Shown here: positions 53,776 through 64,000 of the stretch, in pieces | Position numbering within the stretch: position 1 is the first letter of the stretch | Layout: every line of letters starts with the position of its first letter | Origin: Serripes groenlandicus | Lineage: Eukaryota > Mollusca > Bivalvia > Cardiida > Cardiidae | Assembly (NCBI GenBank): GCA_031761405.1 | Contig: JASEVX010000007.1 | Span: 61,391,062 to 61,455,061 of the forward strand | Length of the DNA stretch: 64,000 nucleotides | Direction: 5' to 3' | Notes under the pieces: generated by a model | Told to the model about the DNA's origin: nothing | Seen by the model: only the letters and a program-made list of their open reading frames with translations | Databases searched by the model: none | Translations under genes and position numbers: made by a program

Positions 53776-55283
53776 ACAAGAGAAAGTTGATGCAACGCAT
53801 CAATGTCGCCGGAAATCCATACTGCAGTTATGCATAACACTAACATTATAGTAGTTGAATAAACAGTTATCAACTGAGGGGCATATTGGAACATCAGGGG
53901 TGGGGTCAAGTGAAAATGTTTCATAACTTGCATTGTTTGATCAACGAAGTGAATGATAATTGAAGCCTTTCATTGTTTATGATTAATCTCCATTCCAATA
54001 TAGGTTGACCATACACACAACCAACTAATTATTGATCATAAACAGTAATAGAAATGAGTAATCTTGCCAATCATTAGTCTTAGTATGTATACAGTGCTTT
54101 CATTAAGGAATAATTATAAGATTTGTGAATTCCACATACACTTTTCAAGATGTTTGTCAGAATATTTGAATTTTATTATTTTTCAATAAAAACACTAAAC
54201 AGACAATTTAGGATTTGCATGCAATAGCACGTCATTTTACCTTTCCTCTATTAAAGTCAACAGAGGACAACTTTGCAGCAATCTACTTTTAAAATAATGA
54301 GATAAGGGTTAAATCGCTGAAGACATGAGTTTTCTCTTTTTCTCAAAATGATATTAGCTTGGCATCCTAATTATATCATACTTTAACAAATGTTGAAATG
54401 TAGTCCAATATTTATGAATTAGACCACCTTCGAAATATAATATCAGCTAAACAGTTAAATCTCAATGAAATTGTTGTATAATTTAAACTTAATTTCGAAA
54501 AATAAACTGAGCCCTACAACATGTTAATTTATTTTTATTCTTTCCTTCCTTTTTTTATAATGAAAATAACAAACTACTCATGTTTTAAAATTATATTATG
54601 ATGAGCGTCCTTGTGTCAATGATGCATAACAATATGCAGATCGGAAGCAATATGCCTTTAGGGAATTAAATGACACATTTAAAATTGTCAAGGACGAAAT
54701 AATTTTGTACGAAAGACCGATTCTTTCTTATTCGCAGAGGTGTCGTTCTTGAAACTCTCTTTATAGGCAGAGAATGTTCGTTCAAAGTAATTTTTCTATT
54801 AAAACCAGTTTTATCTCGGTTTGTTCTTTTCTTCATTTGTTTCGAACCAAATAAACATTTTAAATCACCTATGATTTACTATTTGTAAGTGGGTGTAAAG
54901 AGCGGCTCTCTGCAAAGGAGATTGATCTACGCAGTTGGTATGTAAACCAAATTAGACTGTGCGACGTAAAGGTTTGTAGTTATCGCCTTTGGTTACATGT
55001 AGTATATAGTGTAAAATAAAGTATTTCAGTCTAGCTAATAGGGACTGTTTTGTCTTCGTAAATAAAACAAAAACACATAAATGCGAGTCAAAATAAAGAA
55101 ACTGAAAATACCTAAAACATCGGAATATTTATTTCATTTTAGATGTGTCATTACTTAGTGTTACACAATTGTAATATGTTCAAGACATCTAAATGTGTTT
55201 CTTTCTAATAATAATCCCCCCTCCCATGTCATTTCCGAAAACCTATTTAAAATAGAAGTCGCGGGCTTCTGCCCGGCGACTAA
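53776..55283 (+). mobile_element. Helentron-like non-autonomous element, copy 2 (1508 bp)
   Basis: Same ends as copy 1. It carries ~55 extra bases near 54388-54440 (AATGTTGAAATGTAGTCC ...). Flanks unrelated to those of copy 1, so this is a dispersed element and not a larger segmental duplication. Confidence 0.7.
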
Positions 55284-55467
55284 TAAATACATGATATTCA
55301 CAGTTTTCTGATGAAACAGAACACCACCAACAACAACATATCCTTAGTATTATTCAAACAGTGTCGGCCTGAAATATTATAAGCAACCGTATCCCTTTTC
55401 CATATTGCCTTTAAAAAAATCGTCTGCTGCAGAGTCATAAATCTTAAATAGTCGGTATCGGGTAATG

Positions 55468-56130
55468 CGTTGATTCCCTTCTTGTCATGTTCTGTTACAC
55501 TACACATTGACATCATTAACCACTTCCCTCGTACGACAATTCTGCAGCAGACGACTTGGAACATATTTTGTCAAAACATAGAAAATCTCCATAATTGAAT
55601 GGATAACCTATGACTAAAAGTGGAAAACATGGTGGCAAAAGGAGAAATTGCACGTTTTGTGCAATTTCATCATTAACCACTTCCCTCGTACGACAATTCT
55701 GCAGCAGACGACTTGGAACATATTTTGTCAAAACATAAAAAATCTCCATAATTGAATGGATAACCTATGACAAAAAATGGAAAACATTGTGTCAAAAGGA
55801 GAAATTGCACGTTTTGTGCAATTTCGTCTTTTGTCACTATGTTTTCAAAAAGCCGTCTGCTGCAGAGGCGTCAGAAAGCGTCTATATGAGGGAAAGGGTT
55901 AAAAGTTGAGAATGTGGTTTAACTGAGGTCGTCTAGTGCCAAATCCTCTGTATCAGGGAAACGGTTAAACTGCTTTCAGAATCAGGTTTGATTCTCAGCT
56001 TGCCTTTGCTTGTAAAAAGCCGTGAAGGTTTGTTTCTGACAGTTGTTGTTGTTCAAGATACGTAGGTATCCTACGCAGGAGTCCGACAGATGACGACAGA
56101 CGTCGGTGCGACTTCCTAATCGATGTGACG
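55468..56130 (+). repeat. Duplicated segment, copy 1 (filled site)
   Basis: GCGTTGATTCCCTTCTTGTC ... CATCATTAA, then A element(s), then AAGTTGAGAATGTGG ... GTGACGCTCA. Corresponds to 56418-56695. Confidence 0.92.
55516..55902 (-). mobile_element. Family A MITE plus a partial tandem copy
   Basis: TTAACCACTTCCCTCGTACG occurs at 55516 and 55673. The first unit is cut after GTGCAATTTC; the second is full length (55673-55902, ending GGGAAAGGGTTAA). The duplicated piece includes host CATCATTAA, so it arose after insertion. Confidence 0.92.
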
Positions 56131-56134
56131 CTCA

Positions 56135-56417
56135 CTTTCCGGAACACCACCAGTATTGCTTGAGACAGTGTAGACCTAGATCTCTATGCACAAAGACATT
56201 CCAGAACAGTTTGATATGGTGTTAAACTCCCCTTTAACATATTTTCAGTTGTATCATTGCCTTTTCTGAGTGAGCTACCAGTAATACTGACCTATTTATC
56301 CTGAAACCAATTGTTATGTTAGCCCCATAATCTTGATCACCGAGAAGAAAAAGTTATTACTACAATATTTGAAGTATATGGTACGGCCAGGTCCGGGATC
56401 GAACCGTCGCCCTCCCG
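56135..56417 (-). mobile_element. S3 SINE, reverse
   Basis: CTTTCCGGAACACCACCAG to GGTCCGGGATCGAACCGTCG. It shows the uninterrupted S3 sequence GGTGTTAAACTCCCCTTTAAC. Confidence 0.8.
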
Positions 56418-56695
56418 CGTTGATTCCCTTTTTGTCATGTTCTGTTACACATTGACATCATTAAAAGACGAGAATGTGGTTTTACTGAGGTCGTCAAGTG
56501 CCAAATCGTCTTCATTAGGGAAACGGTTAAACTGCTTTCAGAATCAAGTCTGATTCTCAGCTTGCCTTTGCTTGTAAAAAGCCGTGAAGGTTTTTTTTCT
56601 GACAGTTGTTGTTGTTCAAGATACGTAGGTCTTTGCGGGATTCCGACAGTTGACGACAGACGTCGGTGCGACTTCCTTATCGATGTGACGCTCAA
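56418..56695 (+). repeat. Duplicated segment, copy 2 (empty site)
   Basis: GTTGATTCCCTTTTTGTC ... CATCATTAAAAGACGAGAATG ... GTGACGCTCA. One TTAA and no MITE. Confidence 0.92.
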
Positions 56696-56984
56696 TAAGA
56701 CCCCACTCGGCTTGTTATTGCCGATTTAGACAGGTGTTCCGAATGAAGTGACATAATTTGCTACGCTTATGACGTACTTCATAATGAAAGTGACGTTATT
56801 CACAATGGCAGAGACGTATTTGTACTTCATGTCGGCTGTTTCGGGTATTATTGATCGTCTACAGTGAGATTATATAGAGTCACATGAAACAAACGTAAGC
56901 TGAGGAACTAACCATATTTTTGTTATACTTCGCGATTGACGTTCGATGTATTTCTATACAATGAAAGGTGTTGGTGCTAAAGCG

Positions 56985-57110
56985 TTAACTCTTTCCCACA
57001 CACATATCTTGATAGCAGATCGTGTAATATATCTAAAAAATAATAATTTATAAATTTTTTGCAAAAGGAGAAACTGTAAATCATGAGTAAATTCTCCTTT
57101 GGCTAAACTA
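56985..57110 (+). mobile_element. Family A remnant
   Basis: TTAACTCTTTCCCACACAC, GCAAAAGGAGAAACTG, GAGTAAATTCTCCTTTGGC. Confidence 0.6.
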
Positions 57111-57397
57111 TTTACGTCGCATAAAGGAAAGGTCGGTGAAAGTCATCTGAAGGACGTGCTTAACCGCCATGAAAAAGATATTGGTTGCCGTCGTGAGTGG
57201 CTGGGACTGACCGGTAAACCATTAATAAGATTCTGTACGTCATGTGTCTTACATTCAGACCAGACAAATAACAAATATCTCTAGTATTCAAAGTACTGGA
57301 AGCGCTGGCGGGGTGATTGACCAAACACAGACTGAATTATGGCGAAATGTTTCGGACAATCCGAGAATTCCTAATCAAGGACTTACAATATAGCAGT

Positions 57398-57612
57398 TTA
57401 ACCCTTTCCCACATATAGACGCTTTCTGACGCCTCTGCAGTAGACGACTTTTCGAAAACATTATGTCATAATGAGCAATTTCTTCTTTTGCAACAATGTT
57501 TTCAACTCTATTTTAAAACTAAATATGTATATTAGGAGATGTTCCATATGTTTTTCTCCATATGTTTTCAATGTCGTCTGCTACAGATTTTTTGTATGTG
57601 GGAAAGGGTTAA
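57398..57612 (+). mobile_element. Family A MITE
   Basis: TTAA both ends; CCCTTTCCCACATATAGACG and TTTGTATGTGGGAAAGGG. The central hairpin's left arm is deleted. Confidence 0.88.
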
Positions 57613-58029
57613 GGAAGGTTGCTATTTTGGTAGCCTGGCACAAGGCTCTATGTTTATTATTATATGCTGCATTTCAACTGGTGTCTGAAACATAGAATCA
57701 GAGTAATGCATATTTTGTCTATTAGAGTACTCCCCAATTGTAACATTGAAAAATAACCATAAGGACTGTTGCCAGTCTACTATTTTGGTTACGGGGGTTA
57801 ATTCGTCTAGTAAACCTTTCTTAGATATCAACAATCTTCTGAGGACCACTTTGAAAAAGTCTCAAGGAATCATTAGGAAACTTTTCTTAATAAATGTTCA
57901 ACTTTAGAATATAGTTAAAAACAGTGTGGCAAAAGAAAAACGTACTCTTTTTGAGCATTTCCCCCCATTTGCGTCTGATGTAGATGCGTCGAAACGTGTC
58001 TGTAAGTGTGAAAGGGTTTTACACATGGC
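57613..58029. mobile_element. Unassigned, then a family A remnant
   Basis: 57890-58017: AAACAGTGTGGCAAAAGAAAA, GATGCGTCGAAACGTGTCTG, AAGTGTGAAAGGGTTT. Before that nothing recognised. Confidence 0.5.
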
Positions 58030-58230
58030 TTAACTCTTTCAGTGCCAATAGCAATATTGAGCTTTTTGCAAACAATACAGATTCAGGTGAGTCAGCTCGT
58101 AACCTGAAATCAGCATTGTTTGGCTTTTAGTTATGAAAATATTCTAAAACTCCTACAACATGAAAATAGAGTCGTCCGACCATGAACATAGAATGGTCTA
58201 CTTTAAACAATTCGGCGCCGAAAGAGTTCA
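58030..58230 (+). mobile_element. Family B MITE with central hairpin lost
   Basis: TTAACTCTTTCAGTGCCAATAG to AATTCGGCGCCGAAAGAGTT. CAGCTCGTAA is followed directly by CCTGAAATCAGC, so one arm of the palindrome is deleted. Confidence 0.88.
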
Positions 58231-58631
58231 ATAAGTAGGGATGGAGGTTGAAATTGAGCCAATTGCCTGAATTGGACGGTTGAAAATAATTGTTCATTCA
58301 GCAGTCATTTCTCTTAATAGACCGGCTTCACACCAACACCGACATTTGGAGGTTTTGAAAATAACAAGCATATGTTTATAGTACATTATTTCTCATAACC
58401 ATTCCCCATCGACGTCTTTTACTCTTCCGCTATCCTAGTCCATTACTAATAGCTGGTTAAGTTTTGATAAGTGCTAGTCAGATAAAACAAAAATGACCAT
58501 GAAAGGCAAGATAAATATTGGGTAATTTTTAAATACATATCGACTACGATCAAACTGTCCTTTATTGGTGTAACTTTCTCTAGAATAATTCGTTTTATTT
58601 CTTATTGATTTACATGTTGGTCAAAATGCAT

Positions 58632-58850
58632 TCATTTTTTCCAAAATACAACAAATCTGCAGCAGACGACATTGTAAGCAACTTAGGCAAACATATGAAA
58701 TCAATCAATCTATGAATAAAAGCATATTTATCAAACTGAGTGGAAAACAATGTGACAATGAGAACACATTATTAGTTTCTCCTTTTATCCAAATGTGCTT
58801 CAAAGTCTTCTGCTGCAGAGATAGTCAAAATGCTTCTCCGTGTGGGAAGA
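58632..58850. mobile_element. Family A relic
   Basis: CAAATCTGCAGCAGACGAC, ACAATGTGACAATGAG and GTCTTCTGCTGCAGAGATAG, CTTCTCCGTGTGGGAAG. Confidence 0.6.
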
Positions 58851-59455
58851 ATTTTTACTTTGAGTAAAGTTGGGAGATTTTACAGTAGACAGACTGAAAT
58901 ACTGTCTGATCCACTGACCTGTCTGGTAAAAAAAAATGTTTGTCTGAAAGCAAGAACAGACATACTATCTGGTGCCAAAAACTATTTTTTTTTTATATTT
59001 CATGTTTGTTACCTGGTTTTATTTTTGTTTAGTCATTTAGTCAAGTAGGGTTTCAATGTACATACTATTGATTGTCCTGTTAACGTTTAAGGCCTCTGTT
59101 CATAGACTGTGGTGGCTAAATTCAGTGCCCATATATGACTTTACAGTTAGAGTCTAGTTCAATTCAACCTTTCCCGCGATTCTTCCGCGGAAAGGTGTGA
59201 TTCTAACTTCATGTCAAGATTGCCGTAAATCATGTATTGATGCCCTTAATAATTATCATAATGCATCTACATAACTTGTTTAAGTCAACGTTATTGGTTT
59301 TGTTATGATGTAAGCTGACAGGCCTATTGTCCTTTACACAACTATATTGTTATGCAGTATAAGAAATGTAAAGCAACGGTTGACTTTCACGAACCTTGTT
59401 TTTAATATGCTCGATCGTTAAGACGTTCTGTATACAAATCCAGGCGCATTTATTA
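58851..59455. other. Unassigned DNA
   Basis: No repeat recognised. CCTTTCCCGCG ATTCTT CCGCGGAAAGG at ~59169-59195 is a small imperfect hairpin. Confidence 0.4.
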
Positions 59456-59638
59456 TTTCAACGGCAATGGCAATATTGAGATTTTGCAAACTATACTGAT
59501 TCAAATGAGTAAGCTCGTCAGGAGATGTCACCCGAAATCAGCATACCAAATCTCTTATTTACATGAACAAAATGAAGTCGCCCGATACTGAACATAGAAG
59601 ACGAGTCTACTCTTGGAAACTCGGCTCTGAAAGAGTTA
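59456..59638 (+). mobile_element. Family B relic
   Basis: ATGGCAATATTGAGATTTTGC to AAACTCGGCTCTGAAAGAGTTAA; the left end is eroded. Confidence 0.7.
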
Positions 59639-59914
59639 AGAAACAACCGTTATTGATAAACAGCTCTGACTATGCACTGTTCGCCAATTAGTCCTATAAG
59701 GAGATCAATGTTCAACAAACAAGCACTGTGCGTTTGGATTCGTTCAAATCAATTAACATGCAGATCTTTATAAACGCATGTTATATACATTTGTATCACA
59801 AGACAATGCTTGTATCCGATCGAATATACCCATTACGTATTTCTGTATATGTCACACGTGTAATATAATATGACTGAATCACTATTTTTGTATTCATCCG
59901 CAAATGTTTACAAG

Positions 59915-59966
59915 ATGGCTGAAAACGTGTATCAGATAAACACAGGCGTTACGATAGATGGACGAG
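59915..59966 (+). CDS. Possible short first coding exon
   Basis: CAAGATGGCTGAAAACG has a good start context. The frame reads MAENVYQINTGVTIDGR and then CGAG|GTAAAT, a donor-like site at 59967. If unspliced, it stops seven codons later. No family recognised and no matching downstream exon found in the window. Weak. Confidence 0.2.
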
Positions 59967-60103
59967 GTAAATGGAACCATTATCGGTAATAAAACTATGT
60001 TTTGTATGATAATTTACCAGTTTATAAATTATTACATGTTGGGACTATTTTCAGACAGCGAAAAACTGGTTTTCTTTTTGTGTTTCGTCTTGTGATAAAA
60101 GGT

Positions 60104-60222
60104 ATCTGACATTCGTTGTCATTTCAAAAGTTTTATTAAACTCGTCCAGAGGCTCGCTTAACAACAAATTTCTTAAACTCGTTTAATAAAACTTTATATG
60201 AAATGACAACTCATGTCAGATC
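60104..60222. repeat. Fold-back repeat, ~40-bp arms
   Basis: TCTGACATTCGTTGTCATTTC + AAAAGTTTTATTAAACTCG and CGTTTAATAAAACTTTATATG + AAATGACAACTCATGTCAGA are complementary with a few mismatches; ~35-nt spacer. Confidence 0.8.
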
Positions 60223-60578
60223 TTATATGTACGATCTTGTTGGGTTTTTTCTTGGAACACTGCACAATCGGTTTCCTCCCTTACTCTAGACATGATCATA
60301 TCTAGCTTTTAGTGGTCCACGACTTTTGTGTAATGCGGAGACGGAGGTTATTACCCTTTCTCGCAAATTAAACCAACCGAACAATTAACGAGAGAGAATT
60401 GATGAAGTCTTTAAATGCCACCCATTGTCAGACAGCATTAGACATTATATCTCCCGTGGGGGGCATCGCGAGGCAACTTTCAGGTCCAGGTTAATTCCAG
60501 ACGTATTTCTTTGATGATATATAATCTATTTGAGCTATATTAGAACGGTCACTTCGACGTTGTAGTGTCAATGACCAC

Positions 60579-60919
60579 CAGGGGCGTAGCTCGCTTTAGG
60601 CACTGTAGGCACGTGCCTACACATTTTTTCTAAAAATGCCCCAAAATGCAGCTGCGGCGATACCCATCTGCGTAATGTATCGACTAGATCAGCCTGCGCT
60701 GACTGATCCGGCCGAAACATTCCGTCTAAGGGGGAGGGGGGGGGGGATAGATAGAGTATTGATTCCTGAAACAGAAAACCACAGGAGGCGAAAAGTGTAT
60801 ATCCGTGTACGCCTGTGTGGCATGCTTAGACTGATCCGGTTCGATACTTGTGCAGAGTCCACAATGTTGATTTTCTCACGAACGGCCTACACATTGATTA
60901 CTGCTAAGCTACGCCCCTG
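60579..60919. mobile_element. hAT-like element carrying a decayed C element
   Basis: Ends CAGGGGCGTAGC and GCTACGCCCCTG are exact complements of a form common in hAT elements. GTAGGCACGTGCCTACAC is subterminal. Inside (60655-60892) is a diverged reverse C element with an 11-G run. The 8-bp flanks do not match. Confidence 0.65.
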
Positions 60920-60997
60920 ATCACAGTACCATTGCCGCATCATAGGATATACAGTACTTTGTATGACAAAGCTTAAATAATGGGTTGGAGAATTACC

Positions 60998-61189
60998 TTA
61001 ACTGTCCCAGCGCCAATGGCCATATGGAAGATTCTGCAAACATTACAGATCCAGGTGAGTCAGCTTGTAACGAGCTGTCTCTCCTAGAATCAGCATTGTT
61101 TTAGGTATCAAACAATCCAAAACATTTTAAACATGACAGATGGATTTGCACTACTTTTACCTCTGGAAATTCGGCGCTAAAAGAGTTAA
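60998..61189 (+). mobile_element. Family B MITE, old
   Basis: TTAACTGTCCCAGCGCCAATG to AATTCGGCGCTAAAAGAGTTAA. Confidence 0.78.
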
Positions 61190-61385
61190 TAAAATGTATT
61201 GTAAACATATATTAATTATAAGCACGAAGGCGTTAACACTTTTCTGAAATATAATTTCAAATGTCGTCTGTTTTGAAAACATTTGAAGCAAATTGAAAAT
61301 CTGTAAAAACGAGATTATTTTGTTCATGATTAATTCAAAGCACTTTGTTTACATCGCTTACCCTCCCTGTATTTAAAAGTCGAAT

Positions 61386-61645
61386 GAGCCGTTACATGAG
61401 AAATCCAACATTATGTACTCTGCGTAATGTATCAACCCAGATCAGCCTACGCAATTCGCGCAGGCTAATCCGGGCCGACACATTCCGTCTCATGGGGATA
61501 GAGGTATAGAGTAATGATTCCAGAAACAGATAATCCACAGGATGCGATACAAGTTTGTCTGGGTTAGCCTGCGGGGTATGCTTAGGCTGATCCGGATCGA
61601 TACTTTACGCAACGTCCGCAATGTTGGTTTTCTCGTATTTCGGCT
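61386..61645 (-). mobile_element. Family C element, reverse
   Basis: GAGCCGTTACATGAGAAATCC to GTTGGTTTTCTCGTATTTCGGCTT. Confidence 0.87.
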
Positions 61646-61865
61646 TATTAATGTCGTCTGTATGATGACATAGCTTAATGTATTCCAACTGTCTGAGGAT
61701 GATATAACAGAAAAGTGCTACCATTAAATGTATTGAATGCAGACGTAATGTAACGTATCTACTGCAGACAACCCTTTCCGGCAAGAGAAAACATGTTGAG
61801 AACTTTTTCCATTTGGTCGCAATTCTTTTTCGACTCCTATTGAAAACATAGTTACATAGTACTTT

Positions 61866-62133
61866 CGAGCACCGGTTGCTCACTTGGTACTGACGCGGTT
61901 TGTGAGTTCGAACCCCAGCTCGGCCAACAATCTTTCTGTTGTTTGACATGCGTCGTTCGTCTTTCATCGATGGGCAAACAGTCTATGTGTAAAAGCAACC
62001 AGTTGCTTGGAAATATTGGTTGTGTGGAGTACTGGTGTGAGAAAGCCAGGAAACACATGAGTGGGTATACTGGCCGCCGTGATATGACTGAGATTGAATG
62101 GTTGAAAACGGCGTTAAACCCCAATCAATCAAT
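61866..62133 (+). mobile_element. S1 SINE
   Basis: GCACCGGTTGCTCACTTGGTAC (head with a short deletion), GAGTTCGAACCCCAGCTCGG, tail GGCGTTAAACCCCAATCAATCAA. Confidence 0.88.
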
Positions 62134-62308
62134 TATTTTGAATGTCATGAATTCATATTTCAATGAAGTCACATCATAATACAGTCACACACCTACATAC
62201 CATTTCTATATTTGGTACCATATTTGAACTTGTCAAATACTGAACTTTAATCTGTCGTGTTTGATTTGGGGATGACCATGTATTAGCGCCTGAAGATGTG
62301 TAGCGATA

Positions 62309-62371
62309 CAGACATGGCCGCCGTGATATGTCTGAACAATTGGTGAAAACGGCGTTAAACCACATTCAATC
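62309..62371 (+). mobile_element. S1 SINE tail
   Basis: CATGGCCGCCGTGATATGTC to GGCGTTAAACCACATTCAATC. Confidence 0.8.
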
Positions 62372-62579
62372 AATCAAACTTTCATTTATAGAGTTTTCAC
62401 ATGCTTTTGCCAATATGATACTTATGCTGAAAATGTGTTGTTAGCGGGAACAGGTTCATGCTTCAGTATGAAAAATCCTACAGCAAGAAACTAGATATGT
62501 GCCCGGAGTCGAATCAGTCTAAACTTGCATCCACTTCTTAAACGGAAGCACAGGTTGGGCCGGGCGTTGGTTAACCTCA

Positions 62580-62807
62580 TAACTTTCCCTCATACGGCAA
62601 TTCTGCAGCAGACGACTTTGAACATTTTTTGTCAAAAAATAGAAAAATCTTTATAATTGAATAGATAACCTATGACAAAAAGTGGAAAACATTGTGGCAA
62701 AAGGAGAAATTGCACGTTTTGTGCAATTTCTTCTTTTGTCACTAGGTTTTCAAAAAGCCGTCTGCTGCAGAGGGGTCAGAAAGCGTCTATATGAGGGAAA
62801 GGGTTAA
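62580..62807 (-). mobile_element. Family A MITE
   Basis: AACTTTCCCTCATACGGC to TATATGAGGGAAAGGGTTAA; centre GAAATTGCACGTTTTGTGC. Left TTAA lost. Confidence 0.87.
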
Positions 62808-63169
62808 GAAACCGGTCACCGTTGACTTGGGACGACATTTTTGCAAACTTAATGGAAACATCGAAGGTTTATCAAAACGAGCGAATTTCTTCGCCATTCA
62901 CAATCTTTTCAATAACCTATCAAAATTACATTTTTCCCAGACAGTTCATATTTATTCTCGGATTCTTTTATGGAAGCAGACGATCACATAACTCCCATAA
63001 TGCAGTAGACTCTAGACTTAACCGGGATCACTGGAAAGGTCATTGATGCAGAGGAATTCTCGTTAACCATTTCGCTGGTACAGAGGACAGACAGTTAACG
63101 CCTCTCAGCTAGACGACTTTTTTTAATTCCCCGGGGAACGGGAGAAATATTGCTGAAAATAAGCAATAT

Positions 63170-63293
63170 GGTGGAGTGCCCTTGGGCAAGGCACATTTTC
63201 TAGCCTAGTGCTGGTTTGTTTACCCAGGGATCATGAATAAGTGAACTGTCGCCGTGATATAACTGAAATAATGTTGAAAGCGGCGTAACACCC
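63170..63293 (+). mobile_element. S2 SINE, head missing
   Basis: GTGGAGTGCCCTTGGGCAAG, GGTTTGTTTACCCAGGGATC, GCCGTGATATAACTGAAATA, then GCGGCGTAACACCCC. Confidence 0.82.
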
Positions 63294-63360
63294 CACTGTG
63301 GTCATAACACTCGGGACACGTGGTTCGTATTCACTCCGAGTGAATACACTATATAAGTTA

Positions 63361-63503
63361 TTGGGTTTGTTACTGACCCACTACGGAAATATAGGGGGTC
63401 TGTAGGATTAATAGGGGGCGAGGCGATAGCCGAGTCCCCCTATTCATGTATTCATCCAACAGACCCCCTATATTTTCGTAGTGGGTCAGTAACAAACCCA
63501 ATA
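63361..63503. repeat. Fold-back element, ~45-bp arms
   Basis: ATTGGGTTTGTTACTGACCC + ACTACGGAAATATAGGGGGTCTGT pairs with ACAGACCCCCTATATTTTCG + TAGTGGGTCAGTAACAAACCCAAT. A smaller inner pair AATAGGGGG / CCCCCTATT lies inside. A piece (AAATATAGGGGGTCTG) recurs at 63805. Confidence 0.9.
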
Positions 63504-64000
63504 ATGTATTTATTTCGTCGACCACTTTAAACTGAACTATACTGTAACTTGTTGATATGTGTTGGTAGCATAATATAACGTCATCAGTAAAAGATCTATC
63601 AATATTGATTAAAGAATTGGAAAAGATATATTATTTTAAAAAATACACCGGTTCAACATGAACACATTTATTTCAAGTCATTTCATTTCTATCTGGGTAA
63701 CTGGCAACATTTGAGAGCCACTTTACGAAAACCAACCTTTGAACTGACTTTTTTAATTTACTCACCCCCTATGGAATTTACTCACCCCCTATAGAAATAT
63801 AGGGGGTCTGCACGTGACACGCTTTAACCAATGAAATTGCTAGAATGTCGTGGGAGGCGAAATAAATTCAGATGGACTGCTTCGGATATGTGTCCACGGA
63901 AGAGGACGCATTTCGTGTTTCAAAAGCCGGCTTTAACACGCGAGCTCTATGTCCTCGTACTCAAAAGAATAATTTCATTGCGTTTAGTTAATTCTTGTCT
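63504..64000. other. Unassigned DNA
   Basis: Apart from CTCACCCCCTAT repeats near 63765-63793, nothing recognised. A CCAAT-like AACCAATGAAATTG at ~63828 has no supported gene beside it. Confidence 0.4.

Noticed and set aside
59169..59195. Histone-type 3' stem-loop
   Set aside because: The hairpin does not match the histone consensus and no histone gene is near.

Overview
The window is non-coding, repeat-saturated eukaryotic DNA. It has no long open reading frame, no rRNA or tRNA gene, and no recognisable transposase or reverse transcriptase. I infer a mollusc, most likely a heterodont bivalve. The reason is the tRNA-headed SINEs with a GCCGTGATAT / GGCGTTAAAC tail and a terminal (ATCA)n or (CAAT)n run, which I associate with bivalve genomes. 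The density of short palindromic elements and minisatellites fits that. This is recognition, not a search result.

Family names used here are mine. A: ~230-bp MITE, ends TTAA-CCCTTTCCC / GGGAAAGGG-TTAA, central AGAAATTGCTC/GAGCAATTTCT palindrome; piggyBac-like by target site and ends. B: ~210-bp MITE, ends TTAA-CTCTTTCAGCGCC / GGCGCTGAAAGAG-TTAA, central CAGGTGAGTCAGCTCGT palindrome. C: ~262-bp palindromic element, ends GAGCCGTCCCGCGAG / CTCGCGGGACGGCTC. E: ~450-bp element containing CCGGGCCCGATTTG. F: ~400-bp element inserted in E. G: ~250-bp MITE, ends TCGAGGGCTTGGCGTGAAAC, in a TA context. K: ~200-bp fold-back element with a 36-bp hairpin core. S1, S2, S3: three tRNA-derived SINE families. 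L: 697-bp element with TGTCACACCCTATAGAGCTC ends. Helentron-like: two ~1.45-1.5-kb copies.

Layout. 1-4548: satellite of ~53-bp monomers in a 14-monomer (740-bp) higher-order repeat. 4.6-19.7 kb: A, B, C, E, F, G and K elements and SINEs, much nested, with one plausible protein-coding exon near 10.9-11.1 kb. 20.9-24 kb: minisatellites (70-bp array, AATAC-rich run, GTAAAAAGGA run). 25.09-28.63 kb: large inverted repeat with ~450-bp arms. 29.5-35.2 kb: short arrays, element L, a 38-bp array and a chimeric B/A element. 36-41.5 kb: decayed A copies and a tandem array interrupted by Helentron-like copy 1. 43-44.25 kb: 31-bp array. 44.8-53.5 kb: MITEs, C elements, SINEs and a tandem duplication. 53.8-56.7 kb: Helentron-like copy 2, then a duplicated segment in which one copy carries an A element and the other is the empty site. 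57-64 kb: decayed MITEs, a hAT-like element, SINEs and a fold-back element.

No gene network can be described. What the sequence records is insertion history. Several nestings keep clean target-site duplications, so the relative age of families can be read: A inserts into A and S3, B into A, S1 into A and S1, E into C, F into E, and the Helentron-like element into a tandem array.
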